A model generated the notes under the pieces. That model did not search any database. It was not told the origin of the DNA and saw only the letters and a program-made list of their open reading frames with translations. From positions 1-8,004 of the forward strand of contig CAIWTL010000150.1 in NCBI GenBank assembly GCA_903915555.1: a stretch of 8,004 bases of DNA. Reading direction: 5' to 3'. This document shows positions 1-6,049 of the stretch, piece by piece (positions within the stretch are counted from its first letter, which is position 1; each line of letters begins with the position of its first letter). The position numbers and the translations under genes are program-made. The DNA comes from an uncultured Micrococcales bacterium. Lineage in GTDB: Bacteria; Actinomycetota; Actinomycetes; S36-B12; GCA-2699445.

Positions 1-851
1 TCGGCGTTGACGACGACCACGTCGGCCTCGATCCGCTCACCGTCGTCGGTGATGACAGCCGTCGCGCGGCGACCGTCGTGCTCGATCGAGGCGACGTTCG
101 TCCCGTACCGGAACGACACCCCGTGCTTCGCGGCGGCACCGGCCATGGCGACGGGGATCTCGTGCATCCCGCCGCGCGGAACGCTCACGCCCGCGACCGA
201 GTCCATGTACGAGATCACCCCGTAGATCGCCAGGGCCTTGAAGGGGGAGACCCCGGCGTACATGGCCTGGAAGGACAAGGACCGGACCGTGCGGGGGTCC
301 TTGAGGTACTGCCGCACTTTGGCGTCGAGGCGCCGAAAGCCGCCCATGCGGACCAGGCGCACGAGATTGCCGGTCAGCAGGTCCCAGGGGCGGTCGGTGT
401 TGCGGTCGATGAAGTCCGAGTACTCCGCGCGATACAGCTCGGTCAGGAAGTCCACATAACGCAGGTACCCGGCCGCCTCGTCGGGGCCGATCACCGCTTC
501 GATCTCCGCGGCCATACGCGCCGGGTCGGAATGGACGTCGAGCTGGGATCCGTCCGGGTAGTAGGTGCGGTAGATCGGGTCGAGCGGCAGCAGTTCCAGC
601 CAGTCCTCCAGCGACTCACCCACCGCCGCCAGGGCGTCGCCGACGAGCTCGGGCATCGTGAGGACCGTCGGACCGGTGTCGAACACGAATCCTGAGTCCT
701 CCAGTCGCCCGGCGCGGCCCCCGGGGATGTCCTCCCGCTCGAGCACCGTGACCTCGCGGCCGGCGCCCGCGAGATGGAGTGCGGCGGACAGGCCACCCAG
801 TCCTGCACCGACGACGAGGACACGCTCGGTTCGTCCGGGGACGGTCTTCAT
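1..851 (-). CDS. crtI: CrtI-type phytoene desaturase, C-terminus cut off by the window edge
   Basis: This is an FAD-dependent desaturase that would convert phytoene stepwise towards lycopene on the inner face of the membrane. The ATG at 851 opens 283 complete codons with no stop before the left edge, so a little over half of a usual protein of about 500 residues is present. An N-terminal dinucleotide-binding motif VVGAGLGG lies at residues 13-20, with the ribose-binding Glu at 39 and the family signature FDTGPTVLTMP at 58-68. SPFKALAIYGVISYMD and VPRGGMHEIPVAMA further on are typical of CrtI. The start is supported by an AGGAGG six bases upstream. The gene begins 26 bases after the prenyl synthase stop, so the two are probably one transcript. 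Phytoene desaturase is the best call. The exact number of desaturation steps cannot be read from the sequence, and the C-terminal FAD-binding region is missing. Confidence 0.93.
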   Translation of the reverse strand, partial: MKTVPGRTERVLVVGAGLGGLSAALHLAGAGREVTVLEREDIPGGRAGRLEDSGFVFDTGPTVLTMPELVGDALAAVGESLEDWLELLPLDPIYRTYYPDGSQLDVHSDPARMAAEIEAVIGPDEAAGYLRYVDFLTELYRAEYSDFIDRNTDRPWDLLTGNLVRLVRMGGFRRLDAKVRQYLKDPRTVRSLSFQAMYAGVSPFKALAIYGVISYMDSVAGVSVPRGGMHEIPVAMAGAAAKHGVSFRYGTNVASIEHDGRRATAVITDDGERIEADVVVVNA

Positions 852-855
852 GGTG

Positions 856-863
856 CTCCTCCT
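856..863 (-). promoter_or_regulatory. Strong ribosome binding site of crtI
   Basis: On the minus strand this reads AGGAGGAG. The AGGAGG core ends six bases before the ATG at 851. It is the only near-consensus Shine-Dalgarno sequence seen before a gene start in this window, and it contrasts with the genes that appear leaderless. It fits crtI being translated from the middle of a crtE-crtI message. Confidence 0.85.
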
Positions 864-877
864 GGCCCGGGACGCCG

Positions 878-1948
878 TCAGGCGACCCGGCTCGTGGCGG
901 CGGTGATGAGTTGGTTCAGGACGTCGCGGGCCTGTGGATCGGCGTCGCTGGCCGCGAGTGCGTCGCCCGCGCGAGCGGCGTAGTCGTCGATCAGCGACTC
1001 GACGCGGAGGCGGGCATCGGTGGAGTCGACGAGGGTGCGCATCCGGCGCACTCTCGCCGGGTCGGTCGACGTCGACTCGAGGTCGGCGGCCAGCGCGGCG
1101 CGCCCGTCGTCATCGAGGTCGGACAGGGCGTACGCGACGAGCGCCGTGCGCTTGCCCTCCCGGAGGTCGTCGCCCGCGGGCTTGCCCGTCGTGTCGGGGT
1201 CGCCGTAGACACCGAGGAGGTCGTCCCGCAACTGGAAGGCGACCCCGAGCGAGAGCCCGTAGTCGCGCAGGGCGGTGACGAGCCCGGGATCGGCGTCGGC
1301 CAGGGCCGCCCCCAGGTGGAGGGGGCGTTCGATCGTGTACTTCGCCGACTTGAAGCGTGCGACCTGCAGCGCCGGTTCCACCGCCGTGTTGCGGCGCACC
1401 TGTTCCAGGATGTCGAGGTACTGCCCTGCCATGAGCTCGGTCCGCAGGGTGTCGTACACAGGCTTGCCCCGCTGCAGCGCGGCGGTCGGCAGCCCGCAGC
1501 CCATGAGCAGTTCATCCGCCCAGGACAGGCACAGGTCGCCGAGCAGGATCGCCGCGGCCGCCCCGAAGTCGTCGGGAGAACCGGCCCATGAGGCCCGCGC
1601 GTGCATGTCCGTGAACTGCCGGTGCATGGCGGGTCGTCCCCGCCGGGAGTCACTGCGGTCCATCACGTCGTCGTGGACGAGTGCGCAGGCCTGGAGGAAC
1701 TCCATCGCCGAGGCCGCTCCGATGACCTCGTCGCAGTCCGGCCCCCCGGCTGCGCGCCACCCCCAGTACAGGAACATCGCCCGCAGTTTCTTGCCGCCCG
1801 CCATGAAGTCGGTCAGTGGATCGACCAGACCCCCCACGTCGGGACTGACATCGTCGAGCAGGGGGCGCTGTCCGGCGAGGAACTCGTTGACCCGCTTGCC
1901 CACGCGCTCCCGCACCTGGGCGACCTCCCACGGTCTGATGTTCTCCAC
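878..1948 (-). CDS. crtE: Geranylgeranyl diphosphate synthase (polyprenyl synthetase family)
   Basis: This trans-prenyltransferase would join IPP to allylic diphosphates to give GGPP, the C20 precursor of phytoene. The GTG at 1948 gives 356 residues, the usual length for actinobacterial IdsA/CrtE enzymes. Visible motifs are GGKKLR at 51-56 (diphosphate binding), the first Asp-rich motif DDVMD at 93-97, and FQLRDD at 238-243. The second Asp-rich region reads DDLLGVYGD, with Gly where the textbook DDxxD has its third Asp. From memory this variant is common in actinobacterial homologues. Small residues (Ala, Cys) four and five places before the first motif fit a C20 or longer product. An upstream extension to 2041 is open but reads as promoter DNA. 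The gene is divergent from metF and is followed by crtI. It could also be named idsA. The link to carotenoids rests on the adjacent crtI. Confidence 0.93.
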   Translation of the reverse strand: MENIRPWEVAQVRERVGKRVNEFLAGQRPLLDDVSPDVGGLVDPLTDFMAGGKKLRAMFLYWGWRAAGGPDCDEVIGAASAMEFLQACALVHDDVMDRSDSRRGRPAMHRQFTDMHARASWAGSPDDFGAAAAILLGDLCLSWADELLMGCGLPTAALQRGKPVYDTLRTELMAGQYLDILEQVRRNTAVEPALQVARFKSAKYTIERPLHLGAALADADPGLVTALRDYGLSLGVAFQLRDDLLGVYGDPDTTGKPAGDDLREGKRTALVAYALSDLDDDGRAALAADLESTSTDPARVRRMRTLVDSTDARLRVESLIDDYAARAGDALAASDADPQARDVLNQLITAATSRVA

Positions 1949-1954
1949 GTACCG

Positions 1955-1960
1955 AGGGTA
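1955..1960 (-). promoter_or_regulatory. Probable -10 element of crtE, leaderless geometry
   Basis: On the minus strand this hexamer reads TACCCT, a TANNNT match. It is followed by exactly six bases (CGGTAC) and then the GTG start at 1948. No Shine-Dalgarno sequence lies in that gap. The spacing would put the transcription start on or next to the G of GTG, as in leaderless actinobacterial mRNAs. A poor -35 candidate, TTGTGG, lies 16 bases further upstream. This is inference from position and motif only. Confidence 0.6.
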
Positions 1961-1984
1961 GGCCCGACCGCGCCCGCCACAAAT

Positions 1985-2009
1985 CGGTGCCCACCGCGGT
2001 GCCGCGGTG
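1985..2009. repeat. Short direct and inverted CGGTG repeats in the crtE/metF divergent region
   Basis: The 118-base gap between crtE and metF holds a dense repeat block. CCGCGGTG occurs twice in tandem at 1994-2001 and 2002-2009. The first copy is part of a perfect 10-base palindrome, CACCGCGGTG (1992-2001). A further CGGTG (1985-1989) faces CACCG (1992-1996) across two bases. The block lies 24-49 bases upstream of the crtE -10 and about 45-70 bases upstream of the metF -10, a reasonable position for a regulator binding site. No regulator gene is in the window, so its role is unknown. In DNA this GC-rich, such repeats can also arise by chance. Confidence 0.4.
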
Positions 2010-2054
2010 ACCCGGTCCGGCCGCCGACGGGGTCCCGCCACGGAAACCGTGGAG

Positions 2055-2060
2055 TACCCT
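2055..2060 (+). promoter_or_regulatory. Probable -10 element of metF, leaderless geometry
   Basis: TACCCT is followed by six bases (GAGCGG) and then the metF ATG at 2067. This is the same hexamer and the same spacing as the crtE promoter on the other strand. No Shine-Dalgarno sequence is present and no clear -35 is visible. A leaderless transcript starting at or near the ATG is the simplest reading. Confidence 0.6.
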
Positions 2061-2066
2061 GAGCGG

Positions 2067-2978
2067 ATGGATCATGCGCGCCCTTCGCTCAGCGACGTGC
2101 TGCGCGCGGGGGAGCGCTCGTTCTCCTTCGAGTTCTTCCCTCCCAAGACGGACAAGGGCGAGCACCAGTTGTGGCAGACCCTGCGGGAACTCGAGGCGCT
2201 GCACCCCACGTTCGTCTCCGTCACCTATGGTGCGGGCGGCAGTACCCGCGACCGCACGGTGCGTGTGACGCGGGCGATCGGGGAGGAGACGACCGTCCCC
2301 CCGGTGGCGCACCTCACCTGTGTCGGGGCGTCCCGCGATGATCTGCACTCGGTCATCGCCGAGTACTCGGATGCCGGGGTCAGCGACGTCCTGGCGCTGC
2401 GCGGCGACCCGCCGGGCGGTCCCGGCTCACCGTGGCAGCGCCATGAGGACGGCCTCGACCACGCGGTCGACCTGGTCCGCCTTCTCAAGGAACTCGGGAA
2501 CTTCACCGTCGGGGTCGCCGCCTTCCCCGAAGGTCACCCCGAGGCCGACGGCCTGGATCAGGACGCGGAGGTCCTGCGGATCAAGCAGGACGCCGGGGCC
2601 GAATACGCGATCACGCAATTCTTCTTCGACGCGGCCGACTACTTCCGGTTGCGGGACCGCGCGGCGGCGGCGGGGGTCACGATGCCGATCATCCCCGGCA
2701 TCATGCCCGTCACCAACGCCAAGCAGATCGAACGCTTCGCCCAGTTGTCCGGCGCGGCCTTCCCCGAGAGCCTCGCGCGACGCTTCCACCAGGTCGCGCA
2801 CGACCCCGAAGCGGTCACCGCCCTGGGTGTCTCGGTCGCCACACAGATGTGCCAGCAACTGCTGGCGGGTGAGGCCCCCGGCCTGCACTTCTACACACTC
2901 AACCGTTCCAGCGCCACGCGGGAGATCTACTCCTCCCTGGGGTTGCAGCACCGGCTGCCGTCCGGTGCGAGCGTCTGA
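2067..2978 (+). CDS. metF: 5,10-methylenetetrahydrofolate reductase
   Basis: This flavoenzyme reduces 5,10-methylene-THF to 5-methyl-THF, the methyl donor for methionine synthesis, in the cytosol. The 303-residue product is normal for bacterial MetF and covers the whole TIM-barrel domain. Diagnostic segments appear in order: SFEFFPPKT (18-28 region, with the catalytic-type Glu22), SVTYGAGGSTRDRT (51-64), AHLTCVG (81-87), LRGDPP (111-116, matching the conserved flavin-site Asp), FPEGHPE (153-159), TQFFFD (183-188), PGIMPV (210-215) and LHFYTLNR (273-280). The frame is open upstream to 2007, but the ATG at 2067 matches the family N-terminus and sits six bases after a -10 hexamer. From memory, pairing of metF with a divergent polyprenyl synthase gene is common in Actinomycetota, so metF here is probably an old neighbour and not a pigment gene. 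Confidence 0.96.
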   Translation: MDHARPSLSDVLRAGERSFSFEFFPPKTDKGEHQLWQTLRELEALHPTFVSVTYGAGGSTRDRTVRVTRAIGEETTVPPVAHLTCVGASRDDLHSVIAEYSDAGVSDVLALRGDPPGGPGSPWQRHEDGLDHAVDLVRLLKELGNFTVGVAAFPEGHPEADGLDQDAEVLRIKQDAGAEYAITQFFFDAADYFRLRDRAAAAGVTMPIIPGIMPVTNAKQIERFAQLSGAAFPESLARRFHQVAHDPEAVTALGVSVATQMCQQLLAGEAPGLHFYTLNRSSATREIYSSLGLQHRLPSGASV

Positions 2979-2989
2979 ACGACTCCGGT

Positions 2990-3011
2990 CAGGGCCCCGG
3001 ACGGCCCCCTG
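2990..3011 (+). terminator. Imperfect GC-rich hairpin after metF
   Basis: Twelve bases after the metF stop, CAGGG (2990-2994) can pair with CCCTG (3007-3011). After a two-base bulge, CC pairs with GG, leaving a six-base loop. No T-run follows, so it is at best a weak or actinobacterial-style terminator. It lies just before the presumed promoter of the antiporter gene. Chance pairing in GC-rich DNA is a real alternative. Confidence 0.25.
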
Positions 3012-3015
3012 CTGA

Positions 3016-3021
3016 CAGACT
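3016..3021 (+). promoter_or_regulatory. Possible -10 element of the antiporter gene
   Basis: CAGACT differs from TANNNT only in its first base. It ends six bases before the GTG at 3028, the same geometry seen for crtE, metF and the desaturase gene at 6012. No Shine-Dalgarno sequence precedes this start. It is weaker than the other three because the first position of the hexamer is wrong. Cotranscription with metF is also possible, as the gap is only 49 bases. Confidence 0.35.
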
Positions 3022-3027
3022 GCCCGT

Positions 3028-4515
3028 GTGGATCTCGACGGCCTGGGCGTTGCCATGCTCGTGTGTGCCGCCGTGGTGCTGCTCGCCGTGCTGGGGGTCA
3101 GGGTTGCGGGGCGCCTCGGTATCCCCGGCCTGCTCCTGTACCTCGCACTGGGCCTCGTGCTCGGGTGGCTGTTCCCGTCGGTCGGGGTCGAGGACGCCCA
3201 GCTGGCGACGGTTCTCGGCTACACGGCGCTGGCGATCATCCTCGCCGAAGGGGGCCTCACCACGAGTCTGACGGACCTGCGGCCGGTGCTGTGGCCCTCC
3301 CTCACCCTCGCGACCGTCGGCGTCGCCGTCAGCATCGCCGTCGTGGCCGGTGCGCTGCTGGTCTTCACCGAGATCGACGCGAGGGTCGCCCTGCTGATGG
3401 GTGCCGTGCTGGCCGCGACCGACGCGGCTGCCGTGTTCTCCGTCCTGCGGCGCCTGCGGCTCCATCCCAGACTCAGGTCGCTGCTGGAAGGGGAGGCGGG
3501 GTTCAACGATGCACCGGTCGTGGTCCTCGTCGTGGTGCTGTCGACGGGTGACCTGAGCCGGTGGTGGCAGGTCCCCCTCGTGGTCCTGGCGGAGATCGCC
3601 GGGGGCGCGGTGGTGGGGATCCTGATCGGCCTCGCCGCGCGCTGGGTGCTCCCCCGCCTGGCCCTGCCGTCCGTGGGCCTGTACCCGATCGCGGTGTTCG
3701 CGCTGCTGGCCATGTCCTACGGGGCCGCATCCGTCCTGCATGCCTCCGGATTCATGGCCGTGTACGTGGCCGCCATCCTGGTGGGGTCCGCCGGGGCCCT
3801 CCCGCATCGGCAATCCGTCATCGGCTTCGCGGAGGGGCTCGCGTGGGCCGCCCAGATCGGGCTCTTCGTGATGCTGGGGCTCCTCGCATCGCTTGACGAA
3901 CTCGCCGCGGCCGCACTGCCGGCGGCCGTCGCCGGCGTCGCGCTGGTGCTCCTCGCGCGTCCCTTGGCGGCGGTCGTCTCCCTCGTGCCGTTCCGCCTGC
4001 CCGCGCGGTGGGTCGCCTTCGTCTCGGTCGCGGGTCTGCGGGGTGCGGTCCCGATCGTCTTCGCCGCCATCCCGCTGGGATTGGGTGTCGGGGACGCCCG
4101 GATCGTCTTCGATGCCACCCTCATCCTCGTCGTCGTGCTCACACTCCTCCAGACACCGGTCCTGCCGTGGCTCGGTCGGCGTCTCGGTGTCGATGTGGGG
4201 TGGCAGGCGCAGCAGTTGCAGGTCGAGTCGGCCCCCCTCGATGGCATGGATGCGTCACTCCTGGGGGTCGACATCGACACGGGTTCCCGGCTCGCCGGGC
4301 TGTACGTGGCGGACCTGCGCCTGCCGCCGGGTGCAGCGGTCTCCCTGGTGGTGCGTGACGGCACGGGCTTCGTCCCGGACGCGTTCACACGTTTCCGGCC
4401 GGGGGACCGGATGCTCGTGGTCGCCACCGAGAAGTGCCGCCGCGATGCTGTCCGGCGGCTGCGTCTCATCTCACGCGACGGGCGGCTGGCCGGCTGGCGC
4501 CGGGGCCGATCCTGA
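3028..4515 (+). CDS. CPA1 / NhaP2-type potassium (or sodium)/proton antiporter with C-terminal RCK_C domain
   Basis: This integral membrane exchanger would move K+ or Na+ out in return for protons and so help with pH and salt balance. The 495-residue protein has about a dozen hydrophobic segments between residues 8 and 380. It carries the ATDAAAVFSVL segment (130-140), the LEGEAGFND segment (153-161) with the Asn-Asp pair of CPA1 transport sites, and GLRGAVPIVFA (336-346). Residues from about 408 to 480 form a soluble TrkA-C/RCK_C-like domain, with SRLAGLYVADLRLPPGA and a later FRPGDRMLVVA. This architecture matches NhaP2/CvrA proteins, for which K+/H+ exchange is the usual annotation, but ion preference cannot be told here. 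The GTG start lacks a Shine-Dalgarno sequence. It is convergent with the next gene, with 36 bases between them and no clear terminator, only a weak TGCG/CGCA pairing. Confidence 0.9.
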   Translation: MDLDGLGVAMLVCAAVVLLAVLGVRVAGRLGIPGLLLYLALGLVLGWLFPSVGVEDAQLATVLGYTALAIILAEGGLTTSLTDLRPVLWPSLTLATVGVAVSIAVVAGALLVFTEIDARVALLMGAVLAATDAAAVFSVLRRLRLHPRLRSLLEGEAGFNDAPVVVLVVVLSTGDLSRWWQVPLVVLAEIAGGAVVGILIGLAARWVLPRLALPSVGLYPIAVFALLAMSYGAASVLHASGFMAVYVAAILVGSAGALPHRQSVIGFAEGLAWAAQIGLFVMLGLLASLDELAAAALPAAVAGVALVLLARPLAAVVSLVPFRLPARWVAFVSVAGLRGAVPIVFAAIPLGLGVGDARIVFDATLILVVVLTLLQTPVLPWLGRRLGVDVGWQAQQLQVESAPLDGMDASLLGVDIDTGSRLAGLYVADLRLPPGAAVSLVVRDGTGFVPDAFTRFRPGDRMLVVATEKCRRDAVRRLRLISRDGRLAGWRRGRS

Positions 4516-4551
4516 TGCGCCGGAGACGCACAGCGACCGGTCAGCCCGTGC

Positions 4552-6012
4552 TCAGGCCCGTCCGATGAGACCCGCGACGATCTCGGCGCCCATGCCCACC
4601 AGAGGGAGCCCACCGCCGGGGTGAGCAGTCCCGCCGACCTGGAACAACCCGTCGAGCGGCCCCTCGTTGCGGGCCCGCTGCAGGACCGACAGCGCGCCAT
4701 GGGAGGCGGTGCCGTAGATGGCACCGTCCCCGGTCCGGTCCCGGACCCCGAGGTCCAACGGTGTCTGCAGTTCGCGCCACAGGACACGGTCGCGGACGTC
4801 CGGGCCACGCTCGGCGAGGAGGTCCAGCACCCGATCGGCATACCTCTCGTTGGCCGCAGTGTCCGACCAGTCGTGGCCGTCGGCCTGCGACGGCGCGTGA
4901 CGAGGGGCGTTGACCAGGACGAACCAGGCCTCGCACCCGGGCGGCGCCATCGTCGGGTCGTCGGGGCGGCACACGTAGATCGCCGGATCGGCCACCGGGC
5001 GGCCGGCCGCGAGATCACGGAACTCATCGGCGTACCGGGCCGGGAACCACACGCTGTGATGGTTCAGGTCCGGGGTGGTGCCCGACCGCGCGAGCATGAT
5101 CGCGAACCCGCCGTAGGACGCGGTGCGGCCGGGTGCGCCGACGGCCCCCTCGGTGAGTTCACCGAGGCGGCGCGCGTCCGCGTCGGACACGACGATGTCC
5201 GCGGCGAGGTGGTGCCCGTCGGACGTCAGGACCCCTGTGACGGCGCCGTCGGTATGGGTGATCCGGTCCACGGCCGTCCCGAGCCGGAACGTGACACCTG
5301 CCTTCTCGCAGCGTCTGTGCATCGCGTCGGCGAGATTCCCCAGGCCGCCGCCGATGTGCCACAGCCCGAACGTCTGCTCGACGAAGGGGATCGTGATGAG
5401 CGCGCCGGGGGCCCGCTGCGGCAGCGATCCGCTGTACGTCGCGTAGCGGTCCAGGACCATGCGCAGCCGCGGATCGGTGAGTTCCCGGGAACCCATGTCG
5501 TGGAGCGACCGCCAGGGTGCCACCGCACGCAGGTCGGCGGGTCGGGCCAGCGCCAGGAGTTGTCGTGGCCCCTGCATCGCGGTTCCGAGCACGGCCTCCC
5601 GGGTCAGCCGCCAGATCGTGGCTGCCCGTGCCATGAGGTCCCGCCACGAGTCGCCCGCAGCCGTCCCCCACTGGTCGCTGATCGCGGTGCACGTTCGACC
5701 CATGCTCGACCCCGGCAGCTGCAGCCGTGATCCGTCGGCGAAGTGGTAGCCGAACCCCGGCTCGGTCTCCAGCAGGTCCACCTCGTTCTCGAGGGGGCCC
5801 CCGGTCTTGAGGAAGAGGTCGCGGTAGACGGCGGGCAGTGTGAACAGGCTGGGGCCGGTGTCGAAGGCGAACCCGTCCCGGCGCAGGGTCCGCAGCTTCC
5901 CGCCCACGTGACCGGCGGCCTCGACGACGGTCACCTCATGCCGCTTGGCGCCGAGCCGGGCGGCGGCGGCCAACCCACCGGCTCCCGCTCCGACCACGAT
6001 GATGCGCGCCAT
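4552..6012 (-). CDS. CrtI-superfamily carotenoid desaturase, CrtD/CrtN-like
   Basis: This is a second FAD-dependent carotenoid oxidoreductase, full length at 486 residues. The N-terminus has IIVVGAGAGGLAAAARL (4-20), the FAD-ribose Glu at 31, and FDTGPSLFTLP at 50-60, where the left-hand CrtI has GPTVLTMP. The C-terminus carries the FAD-binding signature with HPGGGLPLVGMGAEIV (464-479), common to bacterial CrtI, CrtD and CrtN. Its place after a CruF-type hydratase and a glycosyltransferase suggests it desaturates the 3,4 bond of a 1-hydroxy end group (CrtD role), but this is inferred from context. A second phytoene or diapophytoene desaturase remains possible. The ATG at 6012 follows a TAGGCT hexamer by six bases and has no Shine-Dalgarno sequence, so the gene may have its own leaderless promoter despite lying 37 bases after the glycosyltransferase stop. 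Confidence 0.88.
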   Translation of the reverse strand: MARIIVVGAGAGGLAAAARLGAKRHEVTVVEAAGHVGGKLRTLRRDGFAFDTGPSLFTLPAVYRDLFLKTGGPLENEVDLLETEPGFGYHFADGSRLQLPGSSMGRTCTAISDQWGTAAGDSWRDLMARAATIWRLTREAVLGTAMQGPRQLLALARPADLRAVAPWRSLHDMGSRELTDPRLRMVLDRYATYSGSLPQRAPGALITIPFVEQTFGLWHIGGGLGNLADAMHRRCEKAGVTFRLGTAVDRITHTDGAVTGVLTSDGHHLAADIVVSDADARRLGELTEGAVGAPGRTASYGGFAIMLARSGTTPDLNHHSVWFPARYADEFRDLAAGRPVADPAIYVCRPDDPTMAPPGCEAWFVLVNAPRHAPSQADGHDWSDTAANERYADRVLDLLAERGPDVRDRVLWRELQTPLDLGVRDRTGDGAIYGTASHGALSVLQRARNEGPLDGLFQVGGTAHPGGGLPLVGMGAEIVAGLIGRA

Positions 6013-6018
6013 CGGTCC

Positions 6019-6024
6019 AGCCTA
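6019..6024 (-). promoter_or_regulatory. Probable -10 element of the second desaturase gene, leaderless geometry
   Basis: On the minus strand this reads TAGGCT, a perfect TANNNT match. It is followed by GGACCG and then the ATG at 6012, again a six-base gap. No ribosome binding site lies between the preceding stop and this ATG. It could give this gene its own start of transcription inside an otherwise tight operon. No consensus -35 is visible; a palindrome lies in that area instead. Confidence 0.55.
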
Positions 6025-6027
6025 CGA

Positions 6028-6048
6028 GGCCCGGTCGACCGCTGGGCC
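6028..6048. repeat. Nested inverted repeat between glycosyltransferase and desaturase genes
   Basis: A perfect 10-base palindrome, CGGTCGACCG, lies at 6032-6041. It is flanked by GGCCC (6028-6032) and GGGCC (6044-6048), so the same stretch can form a 5-bp hairpin with an 11-base loop. It starts two bases past the glycosyltransferase stop and ends four bases from the presumed -10 of the desaturase gene. It could be an operator, or a weak attenuator between the two genes. There is no T-run. Chance formation in GC-rich DNA is not excluded. Confidence 0.35.
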
Positions 6049-6049
6049 G

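Noticed and set aside
779..1591. Plus-strand open frame of 270 codons antisense to crtE
   Set aside because: The minus strand carries intact prenyl synthase motifs over the same bases. The plus frame has no family features.
1949..2041. N-terminal extension of the prenyl synthase to an upstream start at 2041
   Set aside because: The added 31 residues are Arg/Pro/Gly-rich and lie over the -10 hexamer and the repeat block. The GTG at 1948 fits the family and the promoter geometry better.
2989..3813. Minus-strand open frame of 274 codons under the antiporter gene
   Set aside because: It is rich in His, Gln, Gly and Glu, as expected from the complement of a hydrophobic membrane protein gene. No domain is visible.
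4516..4551. Possible terminator between the convergent antiporter and desaturase genes
   Set aside because: Only a 4-bp TGCG/CGCA pairing with a 7-base loop and no T-run could be found, which is too weak to list as a feature.
3717..5027. Minus-strand open frame of 436 codons spanning parts of the antiporter and desaturase genes
   Set aside because: It crosses the ends of two well-supported genes and has a low-complexity Arg/Ser/Thr/Pro composition. It is a shadow frame.
4621..5730. Long plus-strand open frame of 369 codons antisense to the second desaturase
   Set aside because: It is a mirror of the GC-rich minus-strand gene. Its composition is Arg-, Gly- and Pro-rich with no recognisable motif, while the opposite strand encodes a full CrtI-family protein.
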